Shown here piece by piece: positions 53,848 through 64,000 of a stretch of DNA of 64,000 nucleotides (position 1 is the stretch's first letter; each line of letters starts with the position of its first letter). The DNA is taken from contig NZ_JABAIH010000001.1 in the NCBI RefSeq assembly GCF_012641395.1, forward strand, positions 1 through 64,000, written 5' to 3'. The notes beneath the pieces were generated by a model that saw only the letters and a list, made by a program, of their open reading frames with translations, was not told the origin of the DNA and did not search any database. The translations under genes and the position numbers were made by a program. The stretch comes from Rhizobium sp. P32RR-XVIII. Lineage in GTDB: Bacteria > Pseudomonadota > Alphaproteobacteria > Rhizobiales > Rhizobiaceae.

Positions 53848-55479
53848 TCAGTGGTGGAGATCGATGGGTGCCTTGTGAAAGACGTCGTCGGATGGCGGGA
53901 TGGTCTGCCGTTCGATCATGCGGTGAACATGCGGCGCTTCGGTGCCGCGGTGAAGGGCGCGCAGGCGATCGAAGTTCTCCGCATCGGCCTGGGTGCGGCG
54001 CTGATTGTGGCGGATATACTCGACCCAGGTCGGCGTGTGGTAGGTCTCGGTCCAGATGCCGGGATTCTCGAGGTCGCGCATCAGCGCCCAGTTGCGTGCT
54101 CCGTCGCGGATGCGGATGCGCCGCCGCTCTCCCATCAGCTTCAGGAATTCCGGCAGGTCGTCATCGCCGATCTGATAATCGATCTGAACGACGATCGGCC
54201 CGCTGCGGGGCGTGATGTCGAGACCGAGTGCGGGCTCGATGAAGCGGTTGAGGGGATCGAGATTGAGCGAGGCAAAGGCCGGCATCGAGAAGCGAAGGCC
54301 GATGACGATGCCGATCAGCATGACGGCGGCGGAGCTGTAGAGCGCGTTCGAGACGCCGAAGCGATCGGCAAGCAGGCCCCAGAGCCAGCTGCCCCCGGCA
54401 ATGCCGCCGAAAGTGACTGTCTGATAGAGCGAGAGCGCGCGTCCGACCACCCAGCGCGGCGTCGAAAGCTGGACGATCGTATTGAACAGGGAAAGCGCCA
54501 GCACCCAGCACGCGCCGGCAATGAGCAGACCGACCGAGGTGAGGATCGCAAAGGGGCTCGAGCCGGCGATCACCATGCTGATCGCAAAGCCGGTAAAGGA
54601 GTAGCGGATAATGCTTTCGCTGCTCAGCATCTCACGCAGCCGGGCGTTGAGGGCGCCGCCGCCGATTGCGCCAATGCCGAAGGAACCGAGCATAAGGCCA
54701 TAGGTCAGCGGTCCGCCGGAGACAAGGTCGATCGCAACGATCGGCAGGAGGGCGAGCACCGAGCTTGCGCCGATGCCGAAGGTCATGCTGCGGAGCAGGA
54801 CCTTCTCAAGGTTTGGCGACATCGAGACGTATCGAAGGCCGGCGGCGATCGCGCTTCCGAGATTTTCCCGCGGCAGCGAGGAAACAGGCAGCGCCGGCTT
54901 CCAGCGGAGCAGCGCGTAGATCATTGCCAGATAACTGATCGTATTGACCGCAAAGGCGCCCGCGGCCCCTGCGGTGGCGACGATGAGGCCGCCGATCGCG
55001 GGACCGACACTGCGGGTCAGGTTGAACCCCATGCTGTTCAGTGTCACCGCGTTTGGCAGGTCCTCCCGCGGAACCATGTCGCCGACGGAGGCCTGCCAGG
55101 AGGGATTGTTGAGTGCCGTGCCGCAACCAATCAGGAAGGTGAAGAGCAGGAGCAGCCAGGGCGTGATCCAGCCGAGCAGGGCGCAGGCGGTGAGTGCGGC
55201 CGAGACGATGAGCATCAGAAACTGGGCGGTGAGCATCACTTGCCGCCGGTCGAAATTGTCGGCAAGCGCACCGGAAATGAGCGAAATCAGCATTATGGGC
55301 AGCGCCGTCGATGTCTGGACCAGCGCCACCATGTCCTCCGAAGCGGCAAGCGTCGTCATCATCCAGGCGGCTCCGACCACCTGGATCAGCCCCCCGAAAT
55401 TCGAGGCGATGCTTGCAACCCAGATCGTGCGATAGGTCTCGTGCCTCAGTGGTGCCAGCGTTGGTGAATTGGACAGCAC
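53848..55479 (-). CDS. MFS transporter (EntS/MFS_3 type) with C-terminal extension
   Basis: 543 aa. About 11-12 membrane segments in residues 1-400 (SGALADNFDRRQVMLTAQ is the loop 2-3 signature), resembling the enterobactin-exporter branch. Residues about 420-543 form a soluble tail (VVQIDYQIGDDDLPEFLKLM, TPTWVEYIRHNQRRTQ) similar to monooxygenase-like ferredoxin folds that often occur fused to this branch. Probable export of a small metabolite or drug. Confidence 0.87.
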   Translation of the reverse strand: MLSNSPTLAPLRHETYRTIWVASIASNFGGLIQVVGAAWMMTTLAASEDMVALVQTSTALPIMLISLISGALADNFDRRQVMLTAQFLMLIVSAALTACALLGWITPWLLLLFTFLIGCGTALNNPSWQASVGDMVPREDLPNAVTLNSMGFNLTRSVGPAIGGLIVATAGAAGAFAVNTISYLAMIYALLRWKPALPVSSLPRENLGSAIAAGLRYVSMSPNLEKVLLRSMTFGIGASSVLALLPIVAIDLVSGGPLTYGLMLGSFGIGAIGGGALNARLREMLSSESIIRYSFTGFAISMVIAGSSPFAILTSVGLLIAGACWVLALSLFNTIVQLSTPRWVVGRALSLYQTVTFGGIAGGSWLWGLLADRFGVSNALYSSAAVMLIGIVIGLRFSMPAFASLNLDPLNRFIEPALGLDITPRSGPIVVQIDYQIGDDDLPEFLKLMGERRRIRIRDGARNWALMRDLENPGIWTETYHTPTWVEYIRHNQRRTQADAENFDRLRALHRGTEAPHVHRMIERQTIPPSDDVFHKAPIDLHH

Positions 55480-55580
55480 GATTCCTCCGCCTTGTTTTGT
55501 TCTCCCTCGGCTCCAATATATAACGAAGCTTTATGCTGGCTAGGCGCGATTGCCTGCCCCCGGCGCATTTGAGCCGAGAG

Positions 55581-55609
55581 CTTGCAATTTCGAAAAAACA
55601 GGCCTATAT
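55581..55609 (+). promoter_or_regulatory. Promoter of the rimP-nusA-infB cluster
   Basis: CTTGCA (55581-55586), 17-base spacer, CTATAT (55604-55609): close to the alphaproteobacterial housekeeping consensus. It lies about 107 bases before rimP, with a terminator hairpin between. Confidence 0.6.
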
Positions 55610-55637
55610 GCAGCGCAAATTCTTGATCGTACGATGA

Positions 55638-55667
55638 AGAGTGGGCCGCAAGGACCCGCTCTTTTTT
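55638..55667 (+). terminator. Attenuator-like terminator in rimP leader
   Basis: AGAGTGGG (55638-55645) pairs with CCCGCTCT (55655-55662; one G-U) and is followed by TTTTT. It stands between the promoter and the rimP ribosome site, so it can only act on the transcript of this operon. Confidence 0.65.
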
Positions 55668-55715
55668 ATTAGCGCGATCATGCAAAATGCTTGAAATTTG
55701 CAAGGAGCGCACCGC

Positions 55716-56321
55716 TTGTCGGATCAGACAAACGCAGAAAACGAACTTGAGCCGCGGCTGATTACCGAGACCGGGCTCGACCAGCGCCTTGCCGACATCA
55801 TCGAACCGGTGCTCGTCGGCATGGGCTTCCGTCTGACCCGCGTGCGCATGCTCAACCAGAACGGCGCCACGCTGCAGATCATGGCTGAGCGCAACGACGG
55901 CACGATGACTGTTGAAGACTGCGAAGAGGTCTCGACGGCCATTTCTCCGGTCCTTGATGTGGAAGATCCGATCGATCAGGAGTATCATCTGGAGGTGTCT
56001 TCGCCGGGTATCGACCGTCCGCTGGTGCGGAAGTCGGATTTTACCCGTTGGCAAGGGCACCTTGTGAAGTGCGAAACGTCGATCATGATCGGCAACCGAA
56101 AGCGCTTCCGCGGAAAGATCATCGAAGTGGACGCGGATGGTTTCACGCTCGAGCGTGACCAGGTCGCCTATGGCGAAGAGCAGAAGGTCACCATTCCGTT
56201 CACTGCGCTCAGCGATGCGAAGCTCATTCTGACCGACGATCTGATCCGCGACGCGCTGCGCGCCGACAAGGCCGCGAAGGCGCAGGCCGCAAATCAGAAC
56301 GATGCGGAAGACGAAGAATAA
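55716..56321 (+). CDS. rimP: Ribosome maturation factor RimP
   Basis: 201 aa starting TTG at 55716 with AAGGAG nine bases upstream. N-terminal domain [14 protein letters not shown], the [20 protein letters not shown] signature and an SH3-like C-domain, ending in an acidic/Ala tail. Needed for 30S subunit maturation. First gene of the transcription-translation cluster; non-ATG start. Confidence 0.93.
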   Translation: MSDQTNAENELEPRLITETGLDQRLADIIEPVLVGMGFRLTRVRMLNQNGATLQIMAERNDGTMTVEDCEEVSTAISPVLDVEDPIDQEYHLEVSSPGIDRPLVRKSDFTRWQGHLVKCETSIMIGNRKRFRGKIIEVDADGFTLERDQVAYGEEQKVTIPFTALSDAKLILTDDLIRDALRADKAAKAQAANQNDAEDEE

Positions 56322-56380
56322 CCGATCAACTACGGCTCCAGGGGCGGGAACCCGGTAAGCCAGGACGGAGAGATAAGACA

Positions 56381-57985
56381 ATGGCAGTCAGTGCGAACCG
56401 GCTTGAACTTCTGCAGATCGCGGATGCAGTGGCGCGCGAAAAGGTCATCGACCGCGAAATCGTGCTTGCCGCAATGGCGGATGCGATCCAGAAAGCGGCA
56501 CGCTCCCGTTACGGCACTGAATCGAACATCCGCGCCGATATCAATCCGAAGACCGGCGAAATCCGCCTGCAGCGCCTGCTCGAAGTCGTCGAGAAGGCCG
56601 AGGATTACTCGACGCAGATCCCGCTGGAACTCGCCCGCGACCGTAATCCCGACGCCGCCCTCGGCGACTTCATCGCCGATCCGCTGCCGCCGATGGATTT
56701 CGGCCGCATCGCGGCGCAGTCGGCCAAGCAGGTCATCGTCCAGAAGGTGCGCGAAGCGGAGCGTGATCGTCAGTTCGACGAATTCAAGGATCGTGTCGGC
56801 GAGATCGTCAACGGCACCGTCAAGCGTGTCGAATACGGCAATGTCATCGTCGATCTCGGCCGTGGCGAAGGCATCATCCGCCGCGACGAAATGATCCCGC
56901 GCGAAAACGTCCGTTATGGCGATCGCGTGCGCGCCTACGTCTATGACGTTCGTCGCGAGCAGCGCGGCCCGCAGATTTTCCTGTCGCGCACGCATCCGCA
57001 GTTCATGGTGAAGCTCTTCACCATGGAAGTGCCGGAAATTTACGACGGCATCATTCAGGTCCGCTCTGTTGCCCGCGACCCGGGCTCGCGCGCCAAGATC
57101 GCCGTCATCTCGAACGATAGTTCGATCGATCCGGTCGGCGCCTGCGTTGGTATGCGTGGTTCGCGCGTCCAGGCCGTTGTCGGCGAGCTCCAGGGCGAAA
57201 AGATCGACATCATTCCGTGGTCGCAGGATCCTGCAACCTTTGTCGTCAACGCCCTTCAGCCGGCCGAAGTTGCCAAGGTTGTTCTCGACGAGGATGCAGA
57301 GCGCATCGAAGTCGTGGTTCCGGACGAGCAGCTTTCGCTCGCGATCGGCCGCCGCGGCCAGAACGTCCGGCTTGCGTCGCAGCTGACCGGCTGGGACATC
57401 GACATCATGACGGAAGCGGAGGAGTCCGAGCGCCGTCAGAAGGAATTCAACGAGCGCACCAACCTCTTCATGGACTCGCTCGACGTTGACGAGATGGTCG
57501 GCCAGGTTCTGGCCTCGGAAGGCTTTGCTGCCGTTGAAGAGCTCGCTTATGTCGATCTCGATGAAATTTCATCGATCGACGGCTTTGACGAGGAGACGGC
57601 ACAGGAAATCCAGCAGCGCGCCCGCGAATATCTCGAAAAGCTCGAAGCCGAGATGGACGAGAAGCGCAAGGCGCTCGGCGTCTCCGACGAATTGCGCCAG
57701 ATCGACGGCATGACCGGTCAAATGCTGGTCGCCCTCGGCGAAGACGGCATCAAGACGATGGAAGATTTCGCGGGCTGCGCCGCTGACGATCTCGTCGGCT
57801 GGACCGAACGCAAGAACGGTGAGACCAAGAAATTCGAGGGCCTCTTCTCGAAGTTCGACGTTTCGCGCGTCGAAGCCGAGCAGATGATCGTTCAGGCGCG
57901 GCTTGCTGCCGGCTGGATCACCGAGGAAGATCTTGCGAAGGATGTCGAAGCCGTTGAGGCCGATGCAGCCGAGCAGGAAGCGTAA
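56381..57985 (+). CDS. nusA: Transcription termination/antitermination factor NusA
   Basis: 534 aa. NTD binding RNA polymerase (residues 1-130), S1 (135-200), KH1/KH2 (205-345: [35 protein letters not shown]) and two C-terminal HhH-type repeats ([38 protein letters not shown]) before an acidic tail. Its stop overlaps the ylxR start by one base (TAATG). Confidence 0.96.
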   Translation: MAVSANRLELLQIADAVAREKVIDREIVLAAMADAIQKAARSRYGTESNIRADINPKTGEIRLQRLLEVVEKAEDYSTQIPLELARDRNPDAALGDFIADPLPPMDFGRIAAQSAKQVIVQKVREAERDRQFDEFKDRVGEIVNGTVKRVEYGNVIVDLGRGEGIIRRDEMIPRENVRYGDRVRAYVYDVRREQRGPQIFLSRTHPQFMVKLFTMEVPEIYDGIIQVRSVARDPGSRAKIAVISNDSSIDPVGACVGMRGSRVQAVVGELQGEKIDIIPWSQDPATFVVNALQPAEVAKVVLDEDAERIEVVVPDEQLSLAIGRRGQNVRLASQLTGWDIDIMTEAEESERRQKEFNERTNLFMDSLDVDEMVGQVLASEGFAAVEELAYVDLDEISSIDGFDEETAQEIQQRAREYLEKLEAEMDEKRKALGVSDELRQIDGMTGQMLVALGEDGIKTMEDFAGCAADDLVGWTERKNGETKKFEGLFSKFDVSRVEAEQMIVQARLAAGWITEEDLAKDVEAVEADAAEQEA

Positions 57986-58671
57986 TGACCGCGCAGCCGG
58001 ACACTTCTCCTGAGGATGATGATCTTGCAGGTTATGACGTGAACGGCCGCATGTGCATCGTGACGCGCGAAAGCGGATCGCCGGACGAGCTGATCCGCTT
58101 CGTTGCAGCTCCCGATGGAACGGTAATCGCCGACCTGAAGCGTCAGCTTCCGGGACGCGGTTGCTGGGTCAAGCTCGATCGCGCGTTGGTCGACAAGGCC
58201 GTGGCGAAGAAATCCTTCGCCCGCGCCCTGAAAGCCGACGTGAAGGCGGCGGGTGATCTCGGTGAAACCGTTGACCATCTGCTCGCGCAGCAACTGATGC
58301 AGATGATGAACATGGCGCGCAAAGCGGGCCAGTTCGTCAGCGGCTCTTCGAAAGTGGATGCCGCGGTCCGCAGCGGGGCGGCGCTGGCCGTGTTCCATTC
58401 GACGGACGCTGCGGACGATGGTGTGAGAAAAATCGACCAGGCTCGCAAGGCCTGGCACCTTGGAATGGAAACCGAGGAGGAAATACCTTCCTTCCGTCTC
58501 TTCTCGGAGAGCGAAATGGAAGGCGTGATGGGCCAGAATGCTTTTATCCATGCCGCAGCGCTTGCAGGGCAGGCAGGTGAGGGTGTAGTGAAGCGCGCAA
58601 AGATGCTCGAAAGGTACCGCAGCGGCGGTCAGTCCCGGGCACCAGGCGGCGCTGGCCGGCAAAAACAATGA
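57985..58671 (+). CDS. ylxR: YlxR (DUF448) RNA-binding protein
   Basis: 228 aa. N-terminal YlxR domain: RMCIVTRES, LIRFVAAPDGTVIADLKRQL, GRGCWVKL. The middle (residues 90-150: MNMARKAGQFVSGSSKVDAA) resembles an L7Ae-type RNA-binding domain. Probably assists ribosome assembly or RNA processing. Positioned between nusA and infB as in most bacteria. Confidence 0.92.
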   Translation: MTAQPDTSPEDDDLAGYDVNGRMCIVTRESGSPDELIRFVAAPDGTVIADLKRQLPGRGCWVKLDRALVDKAVAKKSFARALKADVKAAGDLGETVDHLLAQQLMQMMNMARKAGQFVSGSSKVDAAVRSGAALAVFHSTDAADDGVRKIDQARKAWHLGMETEEEIPSFRLFSESEMEGVMGQNAFIHAAALAGQAGEGVVKRAKMLERYRSGGQSRAPGGAGRQKQ

Positions 58672-58769
58672 TGCGGCGACCGGCACCGGCCGGCCCATCA
58701 TTGATCGACAGTATTTGAACGACAGGGTCTGATGACGTCATCGCTCCCTGTCCGAAGGAACGGGAACGA

Positions 58770-61466
58770 ATGACCGATAGCAATGACGACAAGACGCTTG
58801 GAGCAAAGAAGACGCTTACCCTGAAGCCATCGGGGATGAGCCAGGGCACCGTGCGCCAGGATATGGGTCGCGGTCGCACCAAGGCGGTCGTTGTCGAGAC
58901 TCGCAAGCGGCGCCCGATGCGCCCTGAAGACGAGCGTCCGATCACGCCAGCTCAGGCCCCGGCACCTGCGCCCCGTGCGGCAGAATCCGCTCCGGCGGCA
59001 AAGCAGGCGCCTGCGCCGCGTATCCATCCACCGGGCGGCCAACCGCCGCGTCCGCAGCAGCAGTCTTCGCAGGCTACCCGCCAGCAGGACCGTCCGCGTC
59101 CGGTGGTTCTGAACCATCTGTCGCCCGAGGAAATGGATGCTCGCCGCCGCGCGCTCGCCATGGCACAGGTCCGCGATGCCGAGGATGCGGTTCGCCGCGC
59201 CGAGGAAGAAAAGCGCCGAGCAGCCGAGGAGGCCGTCCGCCGCGAAGCGGAAGCAGCTGAAGCAGCTGAAACGGCACGCCGCGCAGCCGAAGAAGCCGCC
59301 CGTGCCCCGGCGCCAGTCGAAAACGCTCCGGTTGCGGAAGCAGTCCAGGTCGAGGCGCCGCGCCCTGCTCCGGCAGTGCGCCGTCCGGATACTCCGGCAC
59401 CTGCCGCCGCCCGCCCGGCGCCTGGTGCGCCCGCACCGGCAGGACGCGCCCGCCGTCCGGAAGCTGAAGACGAGGAGCGCGCAGCGCCTCGTGGGGCTCC
59501 CGCCCGCGGCAGGGTTGTTCGCCCGGAACCGGCAAAGCCGGTGACGACGCGTCCGAAGACCGAAGAGGAGCGCCGCCGCGGCAAGCTGACGATCACCACC
59601 GCAAACGTCGATGACGACGGCAATGCGCGCGGCCGTTCGCTGTCCGCCATGCGCCGCCGCCAGGAGAAGTTCCGCCGCAGCCAGATGCAGGAAACCCGCG
59701 AGAAGGTTGTCCGCGAAGTCATTCTGCCTGAGACCATCACCATTCAGGAACTGTCGCAGCGCATGTCCGAACGCGCCGTCGACGTCATCAAGTACCTGAT
59801 GAAGGAAGGCCAGATGATGAAGCCGGGCGACGTCATCGACGCCGACCTCGCTGAACTCATTGCCGGCGAATTCGGCCATACCGTCAAGCGCGTCTCCGAA
59901 TCCGACGTTGAGCTCGGCATCTTCAATGTTGCCGACCAGGAAGGCGATCGCGTTTCGCGTCCGCCGGTTGTTACGATCATGGGTCACGTCGACCACGGCA
60001 AAACCTCGCTGCTCGACGCCATCCGTCATGCCAACGTGGTTGCCGGCGAAGCCGGTGGTATCACGCAGCATATCGGCGCCTACCAGGTCGAACAGAACGG
60101 TCAGAAGATCACCTTCATCGACACCCCCGGCCACGCTGCGTTCACGGCCATGCGCGCCCGCGGTGCGCAGGCCACCGACATCGCAATCCTGGTCGTTGCA
60201 GCTGACGACAGCGTCATGCCGCAGACGATTGAATCGATCAACCACGCCAAGGCGGCCGGTGTTCCGATCATCGTGGCGATCAACAAGGTCGATAAGCCGA
60301 CCGCCGATCCGCAGAAGGTGCGCACGCAGCTCCTGCAGCACGAAGTCTTCGTGGAATCGATGGGCGGTGAAGTTCTTGACGTCGAAGTTTCGGCCAAGAC
60401 GGGCTTGAACCTCGACAAGCTGCTGGAAGCCATTCTGCTGCAGGCCGAAATTCTGGACCTCAAGGCCAATCCGAACCGCACGGCGGAAGGGACGGTCATC
60501 GAAGCCCAGCTCGACCGCGGCCGAGGTTCGGTTGCCACCGTTCTTGTCCAGAACGGCACGCTGAAGCCCGGCCAGATCATTGTTGCTGGCGATGTCTGGG
60601 GTCGTGTCCGCGCACTCGTCAACGACAAGGGCGAGCACGTCAAGGAAGCCCCGCCGGCTATGCCGGTCGAGGTGCTTGGCCTTTCCGGTACACCGCAGGC
60701 GGGTGACAGGTTCGCCGTCGTCGAAAACGAGGCTCGTGCGCGTGAAATCTCCGAGTACCGCCAGCGTCTGGCCCGCGATAAGGCTGCTGCCCGCCATTCG
60801 GGTCAGCGCGGTTCGCTGGAACAGATGATGAGCCAGCTTCAGGCGGCAGGCGTCAAGGAATTCCCGCTGGTCGTCAAGGGCGACGTGCAGGGTTCGATCG
60901 AAGCGATTGCCGGTGCGCTTGACAAGCTGGGAACCGACGAAGTTCGCGCCCGCATCGTGCATTCTGCGGCTGGTGGTATCACCGAGTCGGATATCTCTCT
61001 AGCTGAGGCTTCCGGTGCCGCAATCATCGGCTTCAACGTCCGTGCCAATGCACAGGCCCGTACCTTGGCCGAGCGGCAGGGTATCGAAATCCGCTACTAC
61101 AACATCATCTACGACCTCGTGGATGACGTTAAGGCGGCAATGTCCGGCCTGCTTTCTCCGGAGCGCCGCGAAACCTTCCTCGGCAATGCCGAGATCCTCG
61201 AGGTGTTCAACATCACGAAGGTCGGCAAGGTTGCAGGTTGCCGCGTTACCGAAGGCAAGGTCGAGCGTGGCGTCGGCGTCCGCCTCATCCGCGACAACGT
61301 CGTCATCCACGAAGGCAAGCTCAAGACGCTCAAGCGCTTCAAGGACGAGGTATCGGAAGTGCATGCCGGCCAGGAATGCGGTATGGCTTTCGAGAATTAC
61401 GAAGACATCCGCGCAGGCGACACGATCGAATGCTTCCGCGTCGAGCACATCACGCGGACGCTCTGA
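58770..61466 (+). CDS. infB: Translation initiation factor IF-2
   Basis: 898 aa. A long N-terminal region rich in Ala, Glu, Arg and Pro (about 60-300), then the IF2-N module ([20 protein letters not shown]), and the GTPase domain from about 400: [30 protein letters not shown]. Domains II-IV follow, including the C-terminal fMet-tRNA-binding part ([19 protein letters not shown]). Escorts fMet-tRNA to the 30S subunit. ATG behind GAAGGAACGGGAACGA. Confidence 0.97.
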   Translation: MTDSNDDKTLGAKKTLTLKPSGMSQGTVRQDMGRGRTKAVVVETRKRRPMRPEDERPITPAQAPAPAPRAAESAPAAKQAPAPRIHPPGGQPPRPQQQSSQATRQQDRPRPVVLNHLSPEEMDARRRALAMAQVRDAEDAVRRAEEEKRRAAEEAVRREAEAAEAAETARRAAEEAARAPAPVENAPVAEAVQVEAPRPAPAVRRPDTPAPAAARPAPGAPAPAGRARRPEAEDEERAAPRGAPARGRVVRPEPAKPVTTRPKTEEERRRGKLTITTANVDDDGNARGRSLSAMRRRQEKFRRSQMQETREKVVREVILPETITIQELSQRMSERAVDVIKYLMKEGQMMKPGDVIDADLAELIAGEFGHTVKRVSESDVELGIFNVADQEGDRVSRPPVVTIMGHVDHGKTSLLDAIRHANVVAGEAGGITQHIGAYQVEQNGQKITFIDTPGHAAFTAMRARGAQATDIAILVVAADDSVMPQTIESINHAKAAGVPIIVAINKVDKPTADPQKVRTQLLQHEVFVESMGGEVLDVEVSAKTGLNLDKLLEAILLQAEILDLKANPNRTAEGTVIEAQLDRGRGSVATVLVQNGTLKPGQIIVAGDVWGRVRALVNDKGEHVKEAPPAMPVEVLGLSGTPQAGDRFAVVENEARAREISEYRQRLARDKAAARHSGQRGSLEQMMSQLQAAGVKEFPLVVKGDVQGSIEAIAGALDKLGTDEVRARIVHSAAGGITESDISLAEASGAAIIGFNVRANAQARTLAERQGIEIRYYNIIYDLVDDVKAAMSGLLSPERRETFLGNAEILEVFNITKVGKVAGCRVTEGKVERGVGVRLIRDNVVIHEGKLKTLKRFKDEVSEVHAGQECGMAFENYEDIRAGDTIECFRVEHITRTL

Positions 61467-61489
61467 TCGTGTGATTTTGGAAATTTGGA

Positions 61490-61528
61490 CGGGCGCCGGA
61501 TCAACTGAGGCCGGCGCCCGAACCTTTT
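61490..61528 (+). terminator. Terminator-like hairpin between infB and rbfA
   Basis: CGGGCGCCGG (61490-61499) pairs with CCGGCGCCCG (61511-61520), followed by AACCTTTT. The T-run is short, so partial termination or mRNA processing is more likely than a full stop. Confidence 0.5.
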
Positions 61529-61541
61529 GAGGCAAAGAAAA

Positions 61542-61949
61542 ATGGCAACAAGACCAACAACCTCCGCACCTTCGCAGCGTATGCTGCGCGTCGGCGAGCA
61601 GGTTCGCGCCGCTATCACGCAGGTTCTGCAACGCGGCGAAGTGCGCGATGACGTGATCGAGAAGACCGTCATTTCCATCTCCGAAGTCCGCATGTCGCCC
61701 GATCTGAAGATCGCGACAGCCTATGTTACGCCGCTCGGTGTGACGGATCATGATGCGGTGATCGCTGCGCTGAACCGCAATGCGAAGTTCATCCGCGGCC
61801 GGCTCGGACCGCAGCTGCGACAGATGAAGTACATGCCGGAAGTGCGTTTCCGCGACGACACCAGCTTCGACAACTACAAAAAGATCGACGAACTGCTCCG
61901 CTCGCCCGAGGTTCAGCGCGACCTCGATGGCGATACTGAAGAGCAATAG
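61542..61949 (+). CDS. rbfA: Ribosome-binding factor A
   Basis: 135 aa from ATG at 61542 (TTGAGG upstream). [20 protein letters not shown] and the KH-like core [37 protein letters not shown] are family hallmarks. Binds 30S precursors, helping 16S rRNA end maturation and cold adaptation. Followed by truB after 12 bases. Confidence 0.95.
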   Translation: MATRPTTSAPSQRMLRVGEQVRAAITQVLQRGEVRDDVIEKTVISISEVRMSPDLKIATAYVTPLGVTDHDAVIAALNRNAKFIRGRLGPQLRQMKYMPEVRFRDDTSFDNYKKIDELLRSPEVQRDLDGDTEEQ

Positions 61950-61961
61950 CAGAAGAAACGA

Positions 61962-62894
61962 ATGTCAAAACCACGCAAACCCAAGGGCCGCCCGGTTTCC
62001 GGCTGGCTGATCCTCGACAAGCCGGTGGATTTCGGCTCGACGGAAGCCGTCTCCAAGATCAAGTGGCTCTTCAAGGCCCAGAAATGCGGCCACGCCGGCA
62101 CGCTCGATCCTCTTGCTTCGGGAATGCTGCCGGTAGCGCTCGGCGACGCGACCAAGACCGTTCCCTATGTCATGGACGGCCGCAAGATCTACGAATTCAC
62201 GGTAACTTGGGGTGAGGAACGCGCAACGGACGATCTCGAGGGCGATGTGACCCAGAGCTCCGATAAGCGCCCGAGCGAACAGCAGATCCGCGATCTCCTG
62301 CCGAAATACACGGGGGTCGTCAGCCAGGTGCCGCCGCAGTTCTCGGCGATCAAGATCGCCGGTGAGCGCGCCTACGATTTGGCGCGCGATGGCGCGGCGG
62401 TGGAGATTCCATCCCGTGAAGTCGAGATTTTCCGGCTGACGCTGCTTGCCTGCCCGGATGAGAATACCGCGCATTTCGAAGTAGAATGCGGCAAGGGCAC
62501 CTATGTGCGCGCGCTCGCTCGCGACTTGGGCCGCGATTTCGGCTGCTACGGGCATATCTCGGGCCTTCGCCGAACCTTCGTTGCGCCCTTTGCCGAGGAA
62601 ACAATGGTACCGCTCGCCGATCTCGTCGCGCTTGAGGCGATCGAGGATGCAGACGAACGCCTTGCCGCACTGGACGCCCTGCTGATTGACACCAGTGAAG
62701 CACTCTCCTCGCTGCCGCACCTTGTCGTCAACGATGACCAGGCGCACCGGCTCAAGATGGGCAACCCGATCCTCGTGCGCGGCCGTGATGCACCGGTTGC
62801 CGAAAGCGAAGCTTATGCGACGGCGCGTGGCAAGCTGATCGCGATCGGCGAGATCGGCCAGGGGGAATTCCGCCCGAAGCGTGTCTTCGTCTGA
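61962..62894 (+). CDS. truB: tRNA pseudouridine-55 synthase
   Basis: 310 aa. Starts with the family pattern [20 protein letters not shown]; catalytic Asp in [38 protein letters not shown] and [12 protein letters not shown] are the other conserved stretches. Converts U55 of tRNA to pseudouridine. The 170-bp gap to rpsO contains a weak hairpin and no gene. Confidence 0.96.
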   Translation: MSKPRKPKGRPVSGWLILDKPVDFGSTEAVSKIKWLFKAQKCGHAGTLDPLASGMLPVALGDATKTVPYVMDGRKIYEFTVTWGEERATDDLEGDVTQSSDKRPSEQQIRDLLPKYTGVVSQVPPQFSAIKIAGERAYDLARDGAAVEIPSREVEIFRLTLLACPDENTAHFEVECGKGTYVRALARDLGRDFGCYGHISGLRRTFVAPFAEETMVPLADLVALEAIEDADERLAALDALLIDTSEALSSLPHLVVNDDQAHRLKMGNPILVRGRDAPVAESEAYATARGKLIAIGEIGQGEFRPKRVFV

Positions 62895-63064
62895 GCTTCA
62901 GTTCCACCCGCAAGAGGCGTGCCCGGCATGCCTCTTCCCTTTGCTGTCTGAATGGTTTATAGGCAGCGCCAGCATCAGGCAGGCCTGATTGCATTCGCGG
63001 CCGAAGCTGGACGACATCCCGGCTTTTGGCGACTTCATTCTCCTCTCATGGAAAGGAACATCCG

Positions 63065-63334
63065 ATGTCGATTACTGCTGAGCGCAAGACCGCCCTTATC
63101 AAGGAATACGCAACGTTCGAAGGCGACACCGGTTCTCCGGAAGTCCAGGTTGCGATCCTGACCGAGCGGATCAACAACCTCACGGAACACTTCAAGGGCC
63201 ACAAGAAGGACAACCATTCCCGCCGTGGTCTGCTGACAATGGTTTCCAGCCGCCGTTCGCTTCTTGATTACCTCAAGAAGAAGGACGAAAGCCGTTACTC
63301 CAAGCTGATCTCCAGCCTGGGTATCCGCCGCTGA
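63065..63334 (+). CDS. rpsO: 30S ribosomal protein S15
   Basis: 89 aa, exact family length: [54 protein letters not shown], ending [11 protein letters not shown] at 63065 with GGAAAGGAACATCCG. Binds the central domain of 16S rRNA. rpsO-pnp order is conserved; a strong terminator separates the two here. Confidence 0.97.
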   Translation: MSITAERKTALIKEYATFEGDTGSPEVQVAILTERINNLTEHFKGHKKDNHSRRGLLTMVSSRRSLLDYLKKKDESRYSKLISSLGIRR

Positions 63335-63341
63335 CGGTTTT

Positions 63342-63378
63342 CCGGCGGGCGCTCTTCGGGCGCCCGCCGGATTCTTTT
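63342..63378 (+). terminator. Terminator after rpsO
   Basis: CCGGCGGGCGC (63342-63352) pairs with GCGCCCGCCGG (63360-63370), with ATTCTTTTG behind. The 332-bp gap 63335-63666 contains this terminator and the pnp leader hairpins, and no gene. Confidence 0.85.
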
Positions 63379-63509
63379 GAGGGTCGAGAACCCCTGAATT
63401 TCTACCGCCGCGCCCTATCTTCGCGTGGAGGAAACACGGCGGACCGGATGGGCCGGTTCTGCCAAACCAACCGTTGACCTGTCATGGGGCAGGATTGCCG
63501 GATGCTTTC

Positions 63510-63555
63510 GACCAAAGTCTTTCAGGAGGCTTTGGTCCGGTTTCTCAGTAAACCG
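63510..63555 (+). promoter_or_regulatory. Tandem hairpins in the pnp leader
   Basis: GACCAAAG (63510-63517) pairs with CTTTGGTC (63530-63537), immediately followed by CGGTTT (63538-63543) with AAACCG (63550-63555). They lie about 110-160 bases before pnp. In E. coli an RNase III-cut leader hairpin lets PNPase control its own mRNA; an analogous role here is inferred. Confidence 0.5.
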
Positions 63556-63666
63556 AGGATGAAAAGCCTCCCGTTGTCTTGCCCATGATGTGTCACATTA
63601 ATTGCGGTCGACTGTGCGCTGCGCTTCTGGCGATGGCACGCGCTCCCGCATTGAAGGACAAGACAT

Positions 63667-64000
63667 ATGTTCGATACCCATACCGTGGAAATCGAGTGGG
63701 CAGGCCGCCCGCTAAAGCTGGAAACCGGCAAGATCGCCCGTCAGGCTGACGGCGCCGTTCTGGCTACCTACGGCGAAACCGTCGTTCTGGCGACTGTTGT
63801 TTCCGCCAAGGCTCCGAAGGCCGGTCAGGATTTCTTCCCGCTGACCGTCAACTACCAGGAAAAGACCTACGCAGCCGGCAAGATTCCCGGCGGCTATTTC
63901 AAGCGCGAAGGCCGCCCGACCGAAAACGAAACCCTCGTTTCCCGCCTGATCGACCGCCCGATCCGTCCGCTCTTCCCGGAAGGCTACAAGAACGACACGC
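63667..64000 (+). CDS. pnp: Polyribonucleotide nucleotidyltransferase, N-terminal part
   Basis: The gene starts at ATG 63667 behind AAGGACAAGACAT and runs off the window after 111 codons. [59 protein letters not shown] and [18 protein letters not shown] are the first RNase PH domain. PNPase degrades RNA 3' to 5' with phosphate as part of the degradosome. Confidence 0.97.
   Translation, partial: MFDTHTVEIEWAGRPLKLETGKIARQADGAVLATYGETVVLATVVSAKAPKAGQDFFPLTVNYQEKTYAAGKIPGGYFKREGRPTENETLVSRLIDRPIRPLFPEGYKNDT

Noticed and set aside
58698..60962. A 754-codon open frame on the minus strand
   Set aside because: Antisense to infB; a consequence of the strongly biased Ala/Arg/Glu codons of IF2.

Overview
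The window looks like chromosomal DNA of a fast-growing rhizobium (Rhizobiaceae, alphaproteobacteria). Supporting evidence: an initiator tRNA directly downstream of a 5S rRNA; CTTG-N17-TAT promoter shapes; an EPSP synthase closely resembling the Agrobacterium CP4 enzyme; the aroA-cmk-rpsA block; and the rimP-nusA-ylxR-infB-rbfA-truB-rpsO-pnp block. The species cannot be named from sequence alone.

Layout. Positions 1-435 hold the 3' end of an rRNA operon (5S), three tandem palindromes and tRNA-fMet. Positions 595-23321 are a catabolic locus of about 23 kb. It holds an orphan sugar-binding protein divergent from a LacI regulator that leads a DUF2264 and 2-hydroxyacid dehydrogenase operon. A minus-strand operon follows with two Gfo/Idh/MocA dehydrogenases, a sugar isomerase-like protein and a DUF993 aldolase-like protein. 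Next come a TetR regulator and a plus-strand operon with a complete carbohydrate ABC transporter, a third Gfo/Idh/MocA enzyme, a choline-kinase-like protein and a dimethylglycine dehydrogenase-like flavoprotein. The locus ends with uxaC-uxuB on the minus strand. Three copies of a GTAAC(T/C)-N4-(A/G)GTT dyad lie before the three TetR-flanking transcription units, so the TetR protein probably coordinates transport and breakdown of one uronate- or glycoside-type substrate.

Positions 23413-30031 carry slyX, the gabT-gabD operon with a divergent three-domain (MerR-XRE-cupin) regulator, an RNase D and an Ala/Glu-rich unknown protein. Positions 30032-34544 carry aroA-paiB-cmk-rpsA. Positions 34820-47750 are mixed: TIGR02300 protein, tRNA-Ala with a GIY-YIG gene insertion, recF-moeB-GNAT, glycerate dehydrogenase, SH3 protein, adenosine kinase, an auxin-efflux-type carrier, a membrane cytochrome c, kdsB-pheA, a frameshifted glyoxalase-family gene, a small DUF1127-type gene with a start-site hairpin, a YafY regulator, nudC and a HIT gene. 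Positions 47787-53380 carry SRP RNA, dnaX-ebfC, a LysE exporter, a MOSC protein, recR and a lytic transglycosylase. After a GNAT and an MFS gene, the window ends in the rimP-to-pnp transcription and translation cluster; pnp is cut by the window edge.

The most rewarding places for a second look are the three-site TetR regulon, the paired YafY-type operators with the broken glyoxalase gene, the hairpin that buries a start codon at 45600-45635, the class II EPSP synthase with glycine rather than alanine at residue 100, and a structured terminator-ended transcript candidate at 41200-41372.
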